Assembly: GCA_018710805.1 (NCBI GenBank) | Contig: DVJG01000002.1 | Location: 1 to 6,950 of the forward strand | From: Candidatus Faecousia faecipullorum | Lineage (GTDB): Bacteria; Bacillota; Clostridia; Oscillospirales; Oscillospiraceae | Length of the DNA: 6,950 nucleotides | Direction of reading: 5' to 3' | Part shown: positions 5,953-6,950 of the stretch, one piece after another | How positions within the stretch are numbered: the stretch's first letter is position 1 | Layout of the letters: each line of letters opens with the position of its first letter | Program-made: the position numbers and the translations under genes | Notes under the pieces: generated by a model | Told to the model about the DNA's origin: nothing | Seen by the model: only the letters and a program-made list of their open reading frames with translations | The model's database searches: none

Positions 5953-6131
5953 TTCTGCGCTCTCCCTTCCTTCGTTCTGCCATCGACCGGCTTTACAGCA
6001 TCTTTAGGAAGCAGCCAAACACCGGCCATTTTCACAGCGCCGGGAATACGCCCCTCGACGCAGTAATAGTTGACTTGACGGGACGAAACGCCCCATTTCT
6101 CGCTTGCCTCTTTGAGTGTCATGTAGTCCAT
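5949..6131 (-). CDS. Small helix-turn-helix (excisionase/MerR-like) DNA-binding protein
   Basis: This 60-residue protein is made almost entirely of one winged helix-turn-helix: MTLKEASEKWGVSSRQVNYY (4-23), then CVEGRIPGAVKMAGVWLLPKDA, the turn and wing pattern of MerR/excisionase-like (HTH_17-type) domains. A basic tail ends the protein. No effector or dimerisation domain is present. The ATG at 6131 was chosen because GGAGG (6139-6143) lies 7 bases upstream. The longer frame from 6158 begins inside the -10 box and cannot be the start for that promoter. It is the first gene of the regulatory operon and its stop overlaps the GTG of the response regulator. It may tune the operon's own promoter, or be an excisionase-like factor left by the mobile element. 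The target is not visible from sequence. Confidence 0.8.
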   Translation of the reverse strand: MDYMTLKEASEKWGVSSRQVNYYCVEGRIPGAVKMAGVWLLPKDAVKPVDGRTKEGRAQK

Positions 6132-6156
6132 GCTCATACCTCCGACAATTTCTTTC

Positions 6157-6185
6157 ATTATATTTCATCAACTCGAAGAATACAA
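6157..6185 (-). promoter_or_regulatory. Sigma-A-type promoter of the HTH-regulator-kinase operon
   Basis: On the minus strand TTGTAT (6180-6185) and a perfect TATAAT (6157-6162) are separated by exactly 17 bases. The expected start point is near 6150, giving a leader of about 20 bases with GGAGG at 6139-6143 before the ATG at 6131. It is the best promoter match I found in the window. Confidence 0.7.
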
Positions 6186-6252
6186 GGTGGAAGATATGTC
6201 GGGGGTGTAAAAACAAACAGAGACCGCAAATAGCAGCCTCCGCTTGCAAAAT

Positions 6253-6606
6253 CTATTGATAAATCAGTTCTGTTAGAACAACTTCCTCCACCTGTGCTTT
6301 CAGCGTGTCCATCAGCCCCGCCCAGCGCATGGGGTCACAGGCTTTCAGTTCCTCGGTGACGCCCGCCGCCTCCATCATGCGGGGCAGCATGGCGTCCATG
6401 CGCTCCCGCGCCGCCCGGTCAATCTCCAACAGGTGCGGGTACAGCTTTTCGCTCAGAATCAAGCTGCTGTAAAGGCCGGGCCGGTGTTCCTTCAGGTAGC
6501 GTTGCCGCATACGGCCATACTTGCCGATGGGGGCCTCCGGCTGCTCGGAAAGTTTCAGGTCGGGGATGTAGTAATCCCCGCAGCGGGCGTAAGTCAATTC
6601 GTTCAT
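6253..6606 (-). CDS. tnpV: TnpV family protein
   Basis: This 117-residue soluble protein is recognised from its overall sequence: starts MNELTYARCGDYYIPDL, has the internal stretch IGKYGRMRQRYLKEHRPGLY, then LSEKLYPHLLEIDRAARERMD, and ends in EEVVLTELIYQ. Family knowledge: TnpV is named from the Tn4451/Tn4453 mobilisable transposons of clostridia and is widespread in Firmicute mobile elements. Its role is unproven, though an accessory mobility or regulatory function has been proposed. The ATG at 6606 has AAAGGAGG (CCTCC at 6613-6617) 6 bases upstream. The frame stays open 26 codons further without a ribosome site, so the longer form is unlikely. No TnpX-like resolvase is in the window, so it is either orphaned or its partner is beyond the edge. 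About 120 bases separate it from the next operon, which has its own promoter. Confidence 0.88.
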   Translation of the reverse strand: MNELTYARCGDYYIPDLKLSEQPEAPIGKYGRMRQRYLKEHRPGLYSSLILSEKLYPHLLEIDRAARERMDAMLPRMMEAAGVTEELKACDPMRWAGLMDTLKAQVEEVVLTELIYQ

Positions 6607-6620
6607 GTTCGTCCTCCTTT

Positions 6621-6646
6621 GCACTGTGATGGTTAAACTGCAGTGC
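6621..6646. repeat. Inverted repeat adjoining the tnpV ribosome site
   Basis: GCACTG (6621-6626) and CAGTGC (6641-6646) are perfect complements around 14 bases, directly next to the AAAGGAGG of tnpV. It might be an operator or an RNA hairpin affecting tnpV translation. With six pairs it could be chance. Confidence 0.25.
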
Positions 6647-6760
6647 TGGCTGGCAAGATGGCTTTGCACAAGCACTTGTTCCACGAGCGATGGTCTCGGA
6701 CAAGGGATAAGTACAGTAAAGCGCGCATAAATAAAACTTTTTCATCCCATTTTAAGTAAC

Positions 6761-6788
6761 CGTATAACACGGATAGAGTGACCGGCAA
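6761..6788 (-). promoter_or_regulatory. Weak candidate promoter for tnpV
   Basis: On the minus strand TTGCCG (6783-6788) and TATACG (6761-6766) are 16 bases apart, each matching 4 of 6 consensus bases. It lies about 155 bases upstream of the tnpV start and its -35 overlaps the arm of the 6786-6827 hairpin. Support is only consensus similarity. Confidence 0.2.
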
Positions 6789-6827
6789 GCAATTCCTCTG
6801 GCTATCCATTTAGCCAGAGGATGCTTG
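6786..6827. repeat. 17-bp hairpin with a 2-base bulge
   Basis: CAAGCA (6786-6791) pairs with TGCTTG (6822-6827). After a two-base bulge (6792-6793), TCCTCTGGCTA (6794-6804) pairs with TAGCCAGAGGA (6811-6821) over a 6-base loop. There is no T-tract on either side, so it is not a terminator. It is the strongest fold in the right-hand non-coding region. Confidence 0.55.
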
Positions 6828-6855
6828 TTGGTGCACACCCCAAACCCCATTTGAA

Positions 6856-6894
6856 CGCAGAAGTCCCTTCTGCGGCTGCGCGTTCTACGAACGC
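6856..6894. repeat. Two tandem short hairpins
   Basis: CGCAGAAG (6856-6863) pairs with CTTCTGCG (6867-6874) over a 3-base loop. Six bases on, GCGTTC (6880-6885) pairs with GAACGC (6889-6894), also over 3 bases. GAACGC occurs again at 6853-6858, so the arms could pair alternatively. Neither has a T-tract. Confidence 0.45.
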
Positions 6895-6907
6895 TTTGTA
6901 AAATTAT

Positions 6908-6943
6908 GACCACAGCCTGCTCAACGCTGGCTGTGGTCTTTTT
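6908..6943 (+). terminator. Intrinsic terminator, plus-strand orientation best
   Basis: GACCACAGCC (6908-6917) and GGCTGTGGTC (6929-6938) form a perfect 10-bp stem with an 11-base loop. On the plus strand it is followed at once by TTTTT (6939-6943). On the minus strand it is followed by ATAATTTT, a poorer tract. No plus-strand gene precedes it here, so it may in practice end a minus-strand transcript entering from beyond the right edge and act in both directions. Confidence 0.5.
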
Positions 6944-6950
6944 CACGCCC

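Larger units (their letters stand above)
6607..6950. other. Non-coding, hairpin-rich region upstream of tnpV
   Basis: The 344 bases to the right edge contain no convincing gene. Five inverted repeats are present: 6621-6646, 6786-6827, 6856-6874, 6880-6894 and 6908-6938. A GTG-initiated minus-strand frame of 64 codons (6752-6946) runs through four of them but lacks a ribosome site. The region may hold the 3' end of an upstream element gene, the tnpV promoter and/or a transposon end. Confidence 0.45.

Noticed and set aside
6004..6249. Minus-strand 81-codon frame through the operon promoter
   Set aside because: It crosses the TATAAT promoter and the HTH gene in the wrong frame, and needs a TTG start without a ribosome site of its own.
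6607..6684. 26-residue N-terminal extension of TnpV
   Set aside because: No ribosome site at 6684, whereas the ATG at 6606 has AAAGGAGG 6 bases upstream and gives the family's usual N-terminus.
6419..6745. Minus-strand 108-codon frame starting MKKFYLCALYC
   Set aside because: Its 3' two thirds are a frame-shifted reading of tnpV, and its start lacks a properly spaced ribosome site.
6752..6946. Minus-strand 64-codon frame with a GTG start
   Set aside because: No Shine-Dalgarno. It crosses four strong inverted repeats including a terminator-like one. Kept only as part of the non-coding region description.
1..6950. CRISPR arrays, tRNA or rRNA genes, insertion-sequence transposase, antibiotic-modifying enzyme
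   Set aside because: No regularly spaced repeats, cloverleaf sequences, transposase motifs or known resistance-enzyme domains were seen.

Overview
The window reads as an accessory region of an integrative/conjugative (Tn916/Tn1549-like) element from a fairly GC-rich Firmicute, probably a gut Clostridia member (Oscillospiraceae or Lachnospiraceae type). This rests on strong AGGAGG-type ribosome sites, a TnpV-family protein, a region-4-only sigma-like protein of the kind carried by such elements, and a two-component/ABC-transporter cargo. The genus is inference. All supported genes lie on the minus strand, so transcription runs from high to low coordinates.

Layout in transcription order. Positions 6950-6607 hold no convincing gene but a run of strong inverted repeats. 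tnpV (6606-6253) follows. A sigma-A-type promoter with a perfect TATAAT (6157-6185) then starts a tightly packed operon: a 60-residue helix-turn-helix protein, an OmpR-family response regulator and a small one-membrane-segment histidine kinase. These three are joined by 4-base GTGA and ATGA overlaps. Between the kinase and the next gene is a hairpin followed by six T, preceded by a dyad and a weak activator-type promoter. The ABC ATPase (4262-3594) and a large duplicated FtsX/MacB-type permease (3581-924) follow.

Downstream of the permease, 923-462 is a structured intergenic region. It has a 17-bp bidirectional-terminator-like hairpin, a 37-codon ORF whose Shine-Dalgarno sits in a hairpin loop, and a perfect 13-bp hairpin touching the ribosome site of the last gene, the sigma-like protein (461-48).

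Working model (inference): the kinase has almost no sensory region and probably relies on the transporter or membrane for its signal. The response regulator would activate the ATPase-permease pair from the promoter inside the kinase-ATPase gap, while the terminator there limits read-through from the upstream regulatory genes. The substrate is unknown; peptide antibiotics or membrane-active compounds are the usual targets of such modules. The sigma-like gene and TnpV look like element backbone or mobility functions rather than part of the transporter system.
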